A stretch of 42,438 nucleotides of DNA from Actinomycetes bacterium. Its GTDB lineage: Bacteria; Actinomycetota; Acidimicrobiia; Acidimicrobiales; JABEUL01. Below the pieces are notes generated by a model. That model was given only the letters and a program-made list of their open reading frames with translations, had not been told where the DNA came from and made no database searches. This document shows positions 23,246-31,384 of the stretch, piece after piece (positions within the stretch are counted from its first letter, which is position 1; each line of letters begins with the position of its first letter). Both the position numbers and the translations under genes were made by a program. The DNA lies in assembly GCA_021790815.1 (NCBI GenBank), contig JAJYFT010000008.1:1-42438 (forward strand). The letters are read 5' to 3'.

Positions 23246-24520
23246 ATGGAATATGACGTTAGCAAGTCTGAAAAAGCAGAAGAGCATTGGAAATCTATTG
23301 TAGGGGAATCTGTCGAACACCCTCCTTCGTTGGATTATGTAAAAAATCTACTTAATAACGCTGGTCTCAGTGATGAGGAAATAGCTTTAGCGGAACGTGA
23401 AGATAAGCTGACTCTTCTTGTCATAGAACACCTAATGGTTGGGAAAAGCAAAGCTATGACTGAAGAAGAACTTCTGCAAAAGACCGGTTTAGACCAAGAC
23501 CTTGCAAGAAGATTTTGGAGAGCGTTGGGATTTCCAGAGGTAAGTCCATATGACTATGTTTTTACTGACTTCGATGTTGAAGTAATAAATGCTATGCGTT
23601 CCTTAATAGGTTTAGGGGTAGCGGATGAAGATCGAGCAATTCAAATTGCAAGGGTGATTGGATCAAGTGTCGCGCGAATTGCTGAAGCTGAAGTAACTAT
23701 GTCGCAGGCTCTTATGACTGAAGATTTGGGTACAGAATCAGCAGTATTACTTGCTGTTGCTTTTGAAGCGTTACTTCCAAAATTGGCGATGGTTTTAGAG
23801 TATGCATGGAGGAGACACCTTCAGGCTGCCGCAAGGAGAGCTTGGTCGAATCGACAACAAAACGATGAATTTGGCCCAGTGGATTTAGCAGTTGGCTTTG
23901 CGGATATGGTTGGGTTTACGTACTTAGCTCAGCAACTTGATGAAGTTCAGTTAGCTGAAATAGTAACTAGATTTGAGACTGTGGCTCACGACACCATTGT
24001 AAGTGGTGGGGGTCGAATAGTAAAGATGATTGGCGATGAAGCAATGTTTGTGATTGAAAATATTGGAGACGCTGCTTCAATTGCTCTGAACTTGGCCGCT
24101 GCTTATGCGGATGACGATTTACTCTCAGACGTAAGGGTAGGCATGGCTTTTGGCCCAGTTCTTGCTTGGGATGGTGACTATTTTGGGAGTATTGTAAATA
24201 AAGCTAGCAGAATAGTCAATTTAGCAAATCCTGGTTCGGTTCTGGTGTCTGGTGAGTTTTACAGCGCCCTCCATGAAGATGATCGATTTGTTTTTCGCCC
24301 GCTTAGGCCGAGGGTACTAAAAGATATTGGACGAACCGAGCTTTGGTCTATGGCTTATGCGGGCAGTGACAGTGACGATGCAAATAGGAGAATGGGAGTT
24401 AGATGGCGGAAAATCACCGAAGTTTTACGTGATCTTGATGAATTACGTGAGCACGGCCAGCGACTTGTTATAGGTTCCCTCCAACCTGACAGTGACAATA
24501 GTCCAAGGGGACAGGTTTAG
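23246..24520 (+). CDS. Class III adenylate/guanylate cyclase
   Basis: This soluble 424-residue protein makes a cyclic nucleotide, probably cAMP. An N-terminal helical region (~1-205) resembles the regulatory part of mycobacterial cyclases of the Rv2212 type. The cyclase domain (~212-395) has metal-binding Asp220 (FADMVGFT) and Asp264 (GDE), Lys260 and Asp311 in the positions that select adenine, and Asn318 and Arg322 (NKASR) that stabilise the transition state. All catalytic residues are therefore present. No transmembrane or HAMP segment is visible. The last ~25 codons overlap the end of the converging GH38 gene by 78 bases. Confidence 0.9.
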   Translation: MEYDVSKSEKAEEHWKSIVGESVEHPPSLDYVKNLLNNAGLSDEEIALAEREDKLTLLVIEHLMVGKSKAMTEEELLQKTGLDQDLARRFWRALGFPEVSPYDYVFTDFDVEVINAMRSLIGLGVADEDRAIQIARVIGSSVARIAEAEVTMSQALMTEDLGTESAVLLAVAFEALLPKLAMVLEYAWRRHLQAAARRAWSNRQQNDEFGPVDLAVGFADMVGFTYLAQQLDEVQLAEIVTRFETVAHDTIVSGGGRIVKMIGDEAMFVIENIGDAASIALNLAAAYADDDLLSDVRVGMAFGPVLAWDGDYFGSIVNKASRIVNLANPGSVLVSGEFYSALHEDDRFVFRPLRPRVLKDIGRTELWSMAYAGSDSDDANRRMGVRWRKITEVLRDLDELREHGQRLVIGSLQPDSDNSPRGQV

Positions 24521-27142
24521 CGCATTATTGAAGGCGTAGAGAGGCTTACCTGCTAAATCTATTACATATCCGCTATGGGTCCCAAAGTCTGCAGTTACTT
24601 GTGCATCAGTCGGATTAAATATTCGGATTTCAATATTTCCTGAAACCCGTCTAATTGACGAAACTTCAACACCGGAAATTGATAGGTAGTGCCCAGTTGG
24701 GGGTAGAGTTCCCATTCCTCTTGAAATTGCGCAAATTAGTGGGTTCAAGAAGTTGTCTGCTAATACGTACGGATTATTTTCTCCAACGCTTATGGCGTAG
24801 TGTGAGGTTATGTAGCCTTCAAGCTGAGGTCCTTTAACCGGGATAGGTGGCCCTGCTGATAATGGTCTGTAGGTCATCGTGATTTGGCTTAACATGCCAG
24901 TGCATCTTGCAATTGTGAGTGCAATTTCATTAGCTTCGTTTGGTCTGTTAGAAGAGATTCCTACCATTTCATATTCACTAACTCCACGGTGAACAATAGT
25001 GAGGTTAGATGCAGTTACAAAACGAAGTGAAGGGAATGTTGGTAAACCTCTTTCGCTTATGCCACCTTCAGCCTGCAGTCCTCTCGTTACAACTCCAAAT
25101 GCTGTTTCTGATTGTGAGTATGCGGAGGGAAACGGAAGTGGAAAATGAGCACGAAGCCTATGGTCTTTGGCCATATTTTTAAATGAAGTAGTGATCCTTA
25201 TGATGTTCTCTAATGTTCTAAGTTCAAGTCGGGAAGTTATTTCAGTTTCAAGGGTTCCAACTCGTGATCGAGACGCTGAATCAATATGAGAAGGGAATTC
25301 ATAAGTTCTAATTACGTCTACAATTGCCCTAACTGGACCTTGCTCAATTACGTTTATTTCTACAGAAATTGGTGTATCGACTATTTTGTCATTGTCTGGT
25401 GGAGAATAGTTGTAAGTGTCTCCATGATCTCCCATGTCTACGAGTCTGTTCATGCCGCTTACCCCGTTTAAAGTGAAGGTTCCACTTGTCTTGTCAATAA
25501 GAGTTTCGACCGTTAAGTTCTTTAGAATAATATTTTCATCGGTTACTTCAGTACTTACTGGGTCAATTAAATCCCTTTCATTCCAGCTTAAGTATCCATA
25601 ACCTGGAACATCATTGACAAATCCTAAGAGTCTCATTTCATTTGGCCCTTCAAGCTTTACGTGGACCATACTATTTGGATGTAGTGATAGAAGTGCCGCA
25701 ATATCTCTCTTTGCCGCATCGGCTGAAAATGATGGATTTAACTCGGGTGACGTCTTAATTAGAATTTCGATATTATTATCTACTACTTTTGACATAACTC
25801 CAGCAATGAATGTATGGTCGTCAATTGATTGGCCGTTGAGCTGAACTAATATTGCCGATACTTCAGCAGCTGTCAGCACGAGTTCAGTTCCGTCCATAGC
25901 GCTTCCAGTTTTAAAGAGCAACTGTGTACCGGGAGGAGGGACTGTACCAGGAAGCATGAATTCAATTATGCCCGAACGTTGACGGTTGGACATGTTGAGG
26001 GCCACAGGTCCCTCGTGGGACAGATTATTGGTGAACTCAGAAATAATGTTTGTGCTAATTCCCGTAGCAATTTGTTGAGTTTCTTTAAATCGGACGAGAA
26101 CTTGATCAACGACGTCATCTACCGAGCAGGCACAAATTGAATCGTGTGCTGAGTTTAATATCATATTTTTCCATGCAATATCCAGAAGAGACTCAGGATA
26201 TTTATCGGGATCTGCAAATATGCTACTTAGGGGTTCAGCTAGTTTTTCAAGCGCAAATTCAGCATTAAACGCATTTAACCTTACGTCAACCCGGTTAGAT
26301 GTTACGCCCATAAGAAGGTTAGAGCGCCATCCAGATCTAAGTTCTCCTTTAAACGCAGGTAGGTTAGTTTTAGGCGAGTGTTCAATAGCTTCGGACAAAC
26401 TTACGATTGAAAATTCATATTCATCTTGAGTCTCGTTGGCTTCCTTGACAACTTGGCCTAACCATGGTTGGGGCTTTTGGTGGTCAGTGCCGTTCATCAA
26501 CAAAATGCTTTCGTTGTTTTCTTTTGTTAAGAAATCAGTTTCTTGGGTAAAGCCTTTTACACGAGCGATAAGCGATTCTGCATCGTCTGGCAGCCCAGCT
26601 CCGTTGCCGTATCCCATTGGAAGAAATTCCGTAACAACAGATGAACCATCTAATGAAACCCAATTGAATGTTCGTCTGTCTACCTGTGACGGTACACCTC
26701 TCCAAACCACGGCGTGACTAAGTCCAGCAAGTTTGAGAATTTGTGGCATTTGAGCAATGTGACCAAACATGTCTGGCAGGTATCCAATTTTCATGGCACC
26801 ACCAAATTCTTGAGCCTTCTTCATTCCAAGTTGAAGATCCCTGATTATTGTTTCTCCAGACACTAAGAACTCGTCTAGGAGTATGTACCAAGGTCCCATG
26901 CTTACTCTGCCCTCTAAAGCAAGACTTTTTATCCGATCACGATCGTTCGGTCTTACTTCAAGATAATCGTCAATAACTGCCATTTGGCCGTCTACAAGGA
27001 AATGCCTATAGGACGGGCAGTTTTCTAAAAGAGGCAGTAGATCGTCAAATAAATCGACTAACCTGAGTCTAAAAGATTGAAAAGGTGAGTACCACTCACG
27101 GTCCCAATGAGTGTGGGGAACTATAAAAACTTGACGACGCAT
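24443..27142 (-). CDS. GH38 alpha-mannosidase
   Basis: This 899-residue retaining glycosidase cleaves alpha-linked mannose. The N-terminal catalytic domain carries the zinc ligands His12 and Asp14 (HTHWDREW), the nucleophile Asp124 (YLPDMFGHIAQMPQ), and a later His in NSAHDSICACSVDDVV. The large C-terminal part (from ~380) is the beta-rich GH38C region ending NLSPWTIVTVRLEG. There is no signal peptide, so it is probably cytoplasmic and acts on imported or recycled mannosides such as 2-O-mannosylglycerate-type substrates or mannan oligosaccharides. The final 12 residues lie beyond the conserved end, inside the overlap with the cyclase gene. It is divergent from the RpiB-like gene. Confidence 0.93.
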   Translation of the reverse strand: MRRQVFIVPHTHWDREWYSPFQSFRLRLVDLFDDLLPLLENCPSYRHFLVDGQMAVIDDYLEVRPNDRDRIKSLALEGRVSMGPWYILLDEFLVSGETIIRDLQLGMKKAQEFGGAMKIGYLPDMFGHIAQMPQILKLAGLSHAVVWRGVPSQVDRRTFNWVSLDGSSVVTEFLPMGYGNGAGLPDDAESLIARVKGFTQETDFLTKENNESILLMNGTDHQKPQPWLGQVVKEANETQDEYEFSIVSLSEAIEHSPKTNLPAFKGELRSGWRSNLLMGVTSNRVDVRLNAFNAEFALEKLAEPLSSIFADPDKYPESLLDIAWKNMILNSAHDSICACSVDDVVDQVLVRFKETQQIATGISTNIISEFTNNLSHEGPVALNMSNRQRSGIIEFMLPGTVPPPGTQLLFKTGSAMDGTELVLTAAEVSAILVQLNGQSIDDHTFIAGVMSKVVDNNIEILIKTSPELNPSFSADAAKRDIAALLSLHPNSMVHVKLEGPNEMRLLGFVNDVPGYGYLSWNERDLIDPVSTEVTDENIILKNLTVETLIDKTSGTFTLNGVSGMNRLVDMGDHGDTYNYSPPDNDKIVDTPISVEINVIEQGPVRAIVDVIRTYEFPSHIDSASRSRVGTLETEITSRLELRTLENIIRITTSFKNMAKDHRLRAHFPLPFPSAYSQSETAFGVVTRGLQAEGGISERGLPTFPSLRFVTASNLTIVHRGVSEYEMVGISSNRPNEANEIALTIARCTGMLSQITMTYRPLSAGPPIPVKGPQLEGYITSHYAISVGENNPYVLADNFLNPLICAISRGMGTLPPTGHYLSISGVEVSSIRRVSGNIEIRIFNPTDAQVTADFGTHSGYVIDLAGKPLYAFNNALNLSPWTIVTVRLEGTYNKSLAVLT

Positions 27143-27236
27143 ACTTGAAGATTACAATTAATTTTGATACCAATCAATAAAATAAGCAAAAATGGTATAA
27201 ACAAATTCTAGGTACATGTGATGAAAGGCAGGTATT

Positions 27237-27653
27237 ATGTTGGTAGCGTTTGGTTCCGATGAAAGGTGCCCCACTTCCGAATTCGTACTTAAATGTTTAA
27301 TGAAACAGTATGACGTAGATGTATTAGCTCATGGCGAACATTGGATTGAGGTTGGATTTCGCCTGGGTCGCTTTGTTTCAAGCTATCCCGATTCGTTTGG
27401 TGTGGGCTTGTGTTGGACAGGTACTGGTGTTTCTATTGCTGCAAACAAAGTAAAAGGTGCCAGAGCAGCACTTTGTTTCGATTCTGAGACTGCGCATGGA
27501 GCAAGGAAATGGAATAACGCAAATATTTTAGCTATGAGCATTAGGCAGGTTGGATATGGAACGTGTGAAGAAATAATTGAAACATTCTTTGCTTCAATGC
27601 CAGACCCCGATCAACTTAATGAACTAAATAGATTAGATATAGTGACAAACTGA
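27237..27653 (+). CDS. RpiB/LacA/LacB-family sugar-phosphate isomerase-like protein
   Basis: This 138-residue protein matches RpiB, which interconverts ribose 5-phosphate and ribulose 5-phosphate. The active-site stretch is GLCWTGTGVSIAANKVKGARA, with Cys59 aligned to the catalytic Cys of enteric RpiB and the GTG turn at 62-64, followed by ALCFDSETAHGARKWNNANILAMS. The N-terminus keeps only GSD (6-8): the usual SDHAG is replaced by SDERCPT, so the phosphate/ring-opening histidine is missing, and the His in the A.HN segment is also changed (KWNN). Activity or substrate may therefore differ from classical RpiB. GGCAGG precedes the ATG. It is divergent from the GH38 gene, so a pentose or hexose-phosphate role is plausible. 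Confidence 0.8.
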   Translation: MLVAFGSDERCPTSEFVLKCLMKQYDVDVLAHGEHWIEVGFRLGRFVSSYPDSFGVGLCWTGTGVSIAANKVKGARAALCFDSETAHGARKWNNANILAMSIRQVGYGTCEEIIETFFASMPDPDQLNELNRLDIVTN

Positions 27654-27664
27654 CGCAACAGTAT

Positions 27665-27670
27665 TAAGAT
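27665..27670 (+). promoter_or_regulatory. Probable -10 box for the GYD-protein gene
   Basis: TAAGAT (27665-27670) ends 6 nt before ATG 27677, with no Shine-Dalgarno between, which again fits a leaderless transcript. Confidence 0.4.
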
Positions 27671-27676
27671 GTAAGA

Positions 27677-27964
27677 ATGGCAACATATCTTATGCTATCA
27701 ACGTTAGGACCCGATGGGGCAGCCAGGCTTCGTGACAATCCGCAGAGGTTACTTGAAGTAAACGACGAAGTGGAATCAATGGGAGTAAAAGTAATTGCTC
27801 AGTATGCGCTACTTGGGCAGTATGACTTTTGTACTGTTTTAGAAGCTCCGGATGAGTCTGTTATGGCGCGGGTAGCCGTAACCTTAGGGGCCAGAGGGAC
27901 ACTGAAGACACTTACTCTCACTGCTATGCCGATAGGTGAATTTATATCTTCTCTGAAGGGATGA
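27677..27964 (+). CDS. GYD-domain protein
   Basis: This small 95-residue ferredoxin-like-fold protein of the GYD family has the pattern YLMLSTLGPDGAARLRDNPQR (6-26) and the name-giving GQYDFCTVLEAPDE (47-60; G-Q-Y-D here). It ends with LKTLTLTAMPIGEF. GYD proteins are widespread in actinobacteria and have no settled biochemical role. It follows the RpiB-like gene by 23 bases, but a TAAGAT box close to its ATG suggests it can be transcribed alone. Confidence 0.85.
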   Translation: MATYLMLSTLGPDGAARLRDNPQRLLEVNDEVESMGVKVIAQYALLGQYDFCTVLEAPDESVMARVAVTLGARGTLKTLTLTAMPIGEFISSLKG

Positions 27965-28006
27965 GTATTTTCCGAAAGTGTGAATGGGAGTACGTGATAA
28001 TGAAAA

Positions 28007-28246
28007 TTAGAACCACCACATATTCTTTTTCTTTTCTTTGTGCACGTCTTCCATCCTAAATGGTTCTGGCATCAATAGACCGTCTGAGTTTCTCGTTACC
28101 CAAACAAGGTAATTGTCTAAATTGATTTTGGATACTTTAAATCCTCTTACCCAAGATCGTTCAAATTTATCTCTTACTTCAACAGCATCACCAATATTAA
28201 GAGGTCTAGTCTTTGATTCATCATCTTCTGTCGGGTTGAGAGCCAA
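28007..28246 (-). CDS. Small conserved actinobacterial protein
   Basis: This 79-residue protein has a likely SH3/Tudor-like small barrel: LNIGDAVEVRDKFERSWVRGF, then KINLDNYLVWVTRNSDGLLMPEPF. The charged tail KEKKKNMWWF is unusual. Short proteins with this layout and a Lys-rich/aromatic end are familiar from actinobacteria, but I cannot give a function. It converges on the GYD gene, and its start lies 34 bases from the divergent rnhB start. AAGAACTTTTAAA-type sequence before its ATG gives no strong ribosome site. Confidence 0.65.
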   Translation of the reverse strand: MALNPTEDDESKTRPLNIGDAVEVRDKFERSWVRGFKVSKINLDNYLVWVTRNSDGLLMPEPFRMEDVHKEKKKNMWWF

Positions 28247-28280
28247 TTTAAAAGTTCTTTCTAAAGGAAATGAGCATTAA

Positions 28281-28913
28281 TTGTATCCTACATTTGAATA
28301 TGAAGGTTGTCTACATCATAAAGGACATAATTTTATCGCTGGAATAGACGAGGTTGGAAGAGGTGCTTGGGCTGGTCCGATGTGCGTTGGTATAGTTGTA
28401 ATAGGCCTCAAACAAGTTGATTCATTTAAGCAGTATGACCTTGGAAAAATCAATGACTCCAAAAAACTTACTGCTTTGAAGAGAAGTTACCTTGAGCCGA
28501 TAATTAAAGCTTGGTGTGCCGATTGGTCAGTTGGAAGCGCGAGTGAGAACGAATGTGATGAGTTCGGTATTACAAAGTCTTTAAAACTAGCTTCAGAAAG
28601 AGCAATTAGGTGCTTAAATATTAAACCAACGCATTTTCTAGTTGATGGCCCAAATCGAATTTTATCTGGAGACGAGCAAACCAACATTGTTAAAGGTGAT
28701 CAAAAATCTATAGCCATCGCTGCAGCTTCTATTGTTGCAAAGGTGTCTAGAGATAATTACATGAAAAGCATTGAGGATAGTTTCCCTCCATTTGATTTTG
28801 GATCAAATAAAGGCTATCCTTCGTACCACCATCGTCGCACTCTATTAGGTTATGGACTTACGTCGATTCACCGGAGATCCTGGAAATATGTGGCCGATCT
28901 GCCATGGCCATAA
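28281..28913 (+). CDS. rnhB: Ribonuclease HII
   Basis: RNase HII removes RNA, including single ribonucleotides, from RNA-DNA hybrids. The 210-residue protein has IDEVGRGAWAGP with catalytic Asp23-Glu24, NDSKKL, the third acidic residue in LVDGP, and KGDQKSIAIAAASIVAKVSRD with the fourth. The tyrosine-rich GYPSYHHRRTLLGYGLT region used to recognise the RNA-DNA junction follows. TTG 28281 is the only reasonable start and has only a distant AAGGA upstream (28264-28268). Confidence 0.95.
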   Translation: MYPTFEYEGCLHHKGHNFIAGIDEVGRGAWAGPMCVGIVVIGLKQVDSFKQYDLGKINDSKKLTALKRSYLEPIIKAWCADWSVGSASENECDEFGITKSLKLASERAIRCLNIKPTHFLVDGPNRILSGDEQTNIVKGDQKSIAIAAASIVAKVSRDNYMKSIEDSFPPFDFGSNKGYPSYHHRRTLLGYGLTSIHRRSWKYVADLPWP

Positions 28914-29003
28914 TTGCCACTTAGAGTGTGAATGTGCACACAGTCAAAAAAAGGAATAAAATATAAGTGTGCGCATACTTTTTTCTGCTTATGTGAGGGC
29001 ATC

Positions 29004-30059
29004 ATGACGTCAAATTCGTCAGACGCGTTCGATTTAGAGGCTTTGTTGGATCAAGCGCTCAGCACGCCTAAGGCTAATGGAAATGGAGCGGCTGGGACCG
29101 TAGAAATTCCTAGTTCAGCCTCCGACATTCCCGCTTGGCAACAGATCGAACAGCTAAAGCGAGATTTGGTAAAGGCCACTGAGAGTGTTCCACAGATTAA
29201 TTCTCTGGATAAAGTAGAAAATTCTCATGCAATTGAAAACATTGCTCCTGCCAGCCAAAATGATGATCTTTTAATTCCTCCACCGCCTGTACCTGTTATG
29301 GATTCAAATGTAGCCACATCTAATGCTGACTTTTTTAATACAGATGAAATGTTGAATGAAGTAGTTGCAGCCACAAATTTGGACAGGGGTGTAGCCGAAA
29401 GTAAACCAGTGTTAAAATCTTATGATTTTCCACATAAGACAGCGTCGAGTGTGAAGGAGGAGAGTTCTTCTGTAATTGAACTAGAAAATATTAGTGTTGG
29501 GCCAGCAGCAGCTATTTCACTCGCCAATGAAGATAAAGTAGACGATCTTCTAGCGGCCGAGTTTGATTTTGATGATGAACCCTCGTACGCAAGTGTTACT
29601 TCTTCGAGAAGCGAAGCCTCGTTTGAAGTTCAGATGCCTCCCGCAGCAGCTATACCACCTCAACCAATAGCGCCGCCGCAAGCCGCACCTCAAGTTCAGA
29701 TGCCTCCCGCAGCAGCTATACCACCTCAACCAATAGCGCCGCCGCAAGCCGCACCTCAAGTTCAGATGCCTCCCGCAGCAGCTATACCACCTCAACCAGT
29801 TGCTCCGCTTCGAGTGGCACCACAAGTTTCTGCAAATGGTAATGGACAGCCCAATACTGTTTCGTTACCTAATACTGGTTCAAATGAAAGTATTTCAGTC
29901 GAAGTTTCTATGTCCAATACTTTTGGAGAAGACTTGAAATATATGAACCAACAGCATGCTGAGAATGAAAAATCTAAACCAGAACCTGAGCCTGAGTTTA
30001 GAACCCAGTCATTTATTTTGCGGTCAGATAATAATAAGAAAAAAGGGCGAAAGCGTTAA
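29004..30059 (+). CDS. Pro/Ala-rich repeat protein of unknown function
   Basis: I place the start at ATG 29004 (MTSNSSDAF) with GAGGG at 28995-28999. The longer in-frame reading from 28932 is Cys-rich and implausible. The 351-residue protein is acidic and low-complexity for its first ~205 residues, with short motifs such as FDLEALLDQAL and ADFFNTDEMLNEV that could be helical docking peptides. Between ~209 and ~265 are 2.6 copies of a 22-residue Pro/Ala/Gln repeat. The end is strongly basic (KKKGRKR). There is no signal peptide or membrane helix. It looks like an intrinsically disordered cytoplasmic adaptor or regulator. It follows rnhB by 90 bases. Confidence 0.65.
   Translation: MTSNSSDAFDLEALLDQALSTPKANGNGAAGTVEIPSSASDIPAWQQIEQLKRDLVKATESVPQINSLDKVENSHAIENIAPASQNDDLLIPPPPVPVMDSNVATSNADFFNTDEMLNEVVAATNLDRGVAESKPVLKSYDFPHKTASSVKEESSSVIELENISVGPAAAISLANEDKVDDLLAAEFDFDDEPSYASVTSSRSEASFEVQMPPAAAIPPQPIAPPQAAPQVQMPPAAAIPPQPIAPPQAAPQVQMPPAAAIPPQPVAPLRVAPQVSANGNGQPNTVSLPNTGSNESISVEVSMSNTFGEDLKYMNQQHAENEKSKPEPEPEFRTQSFILRSDNNKKKGRKR
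29628..29798 (+). repeat. 66-bp tandem repeat within the Pro/Ala-rich gene
   Basis: Two identical 66-bp units (29628-29693 and 29694-29759) are followed by a third whose first 39 bases (to 29798) are identical before it diverges. The unit encodes 22 residues starting VQMPPAAAIPP. The absence of any silent differences points to a recent duplication. Confidence 0.92.
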
Positions 30060-30098
30060 TTGTAGTCAGAGATTAAATTTGATAGGTCTTGTAAGAGG

Positions 30099-31313
30099 TT
30101 ATTTTGGAAGTCCTAAGACCCTCTCCGATATTATATTTCTCATTATTTCATCTGTCCCGCCTGCAACTCGGAGACCAGGAGTGCCCAATATTATTTGAGA
30201 CCAAGCGTAAGTTCCCCATTCTCCAGAGTTGGCAACTAGCTTAGGGCCAAGTACTAACGAACATAGGTCGCCTATCCTTCTTAAGTTTTCCGTGAGTGAA
30301 AGCTTTCCAATAGACATCTCCGGACCTGGGAGTTTCCCAGCAGTCAGTTTTGCAAGTGCGCGTTGACTTGTGAAACTTGCAATCCTTGAATTAATATAAA
30401 TTTCTACAAAAAGTTGGCGAACTAATGGCTCATCGTCTGCACCAAAATGTTTGATCATCTCCAGCATTCTCGAAGACATTGATCCCGAGGAAATTCCACC
30501 ACCACCACTTCCAATTGCAGCTCGCTCATTCATGAGCGTTGTTAGTGCAACTGTCCAGCCTCCATCTATTTCACCAAGCCTGTGGCTATCTGCAATAACT
30601 ACGTCATTGAAAAATATTTCGTTAAAGGTAGCTCCGCCAGTCATTTGTTTAAGTGGTCTAATTTCGACGCCTTTAGCTTTCATGTCAACCACAAAAACAG
30701 TCAAGCCTTTGTGCTTTGGGACATCGTTGTTTGTTCGACATATTATCTCGCCGATGTCAGAGTATTGAGCACCAGAAGTCCAGACCTTTTGACCGTTTAT
30801 TATCCATTGGTCGCCATCTTTGGAAGCCTTAGTCTGTATCCCGGCTAAATCGCTCCCGGCGATAGGTTCACTGAAAAGCTGACATGCGATAATATCACCT
30901 CCATAAAGCTTGGACAGGTATAGTTTCTTGACTAAAGGGGTACCGTGTGCAAGTATCGTTGGTGCTACCATCCCTAGTCCTATGCCTCTACAATTATCAG
31001 ATGGAATTTCATACTCAGAACGCAGCTGTTCCCAACATGTTTGGTAGTCTTTTGGTAGTTCTCTTCCTCCAAATTCTGAAGGACCAGTAATCCAACCAAA
31101 GCCTGCGTCAAAAACTTTTCTTGCAAACTCTTTTGCAGATCGAACTTCAAGTTGCTCTTGTTCTGGTGTGTTTTCAGAAAACAAACTAACGTCGTCATCT
31201 CCTTCACCCCAGACAAAAGCTCTGTCGGTTTTTTTTGCTGCGTTACTATCTAGAAAGTTCCTTGCTTCATTTTCGAATTGTTTTAGTGAAATGGGCTCAG
31301 GTAGAATTGACAC
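30099..31313 (-). CDS. Acyl-CoA dehydrogenase
   Basis: This FAD-dependent dehydrogenase of 404 residues oxidises an acyl-CoA to the 2-enoyl-CoA. Visible family blocks are FGGRELP, CQLFSEPIAGSDLAGIQT (FAD/substrate signature), WIINGQKVWTSGAQYSD, FNDVVIADSHRLGE, and the C-terminal GGTDEIMRNIISERVLGLPK. It resembles the mycobacterial FadE-type set rather than the ACAD10/11 clade of the operon at 8356. It is a single gene on the minus strand, divergent from the ABC exporter across a 71-base gap. Substrate unknown. Confidence 0.92.
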   Translation of the reverse strand: MSILPEPISLKQFENEARNFLDSNAAKKTDRAFVWGEGDDDVSLFSENTPEQEQLEVRSAKEFARKVFDAGFGWITGPSEFGGRELPKDYQTCWEQLRSEYEIPSDNCRGIGLGMVAPTILAHGTPLVKKLYLSKLYGGDIIACQLFSEPIAGSDLAGIQTKASKDGDQWIINGQKVWTSGAQYSDIGEIICRTNNDVPKHKGLTVFVVDMKAKGVEIRPLKQMTGGATFNEIFFNDVVIADSHRLGEIDGGWTVALTTLMNERAAIGSGGGGISSGSMSSRMLEMIKHFGADDEPLVRQLFVEIYINSRIASFTSQRALAKLTAGKLPGPEMSIGKLSLTENLRRIGDLCSLVLGPKLVANSGEWGTYAWSQIILGTPGLRVAGGTDEIMRNIISERVLGLPK

Positions 31314-31384
31314 ATTTATAACGATACACTTATACGGAGATTAGATGTCAAATTTTTCGCTAAATTAATTAGGATTTGAAACGT

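Noticed and set aside
27167-27198. Inverted repeat ATACCA / TGGTAT between the GH38 and RpiB-like genes
   Set aside because: Six-base arms 20 bases apart in AT-rich sequence are too weak to call an operator or hairpin.
29628-29798. Possible CRISPR-like array because of the regular repeats
   Set aside because: Units are directly adjacent with no spacers, are in frame within one gene, and encode a Pro/Ala repeat.
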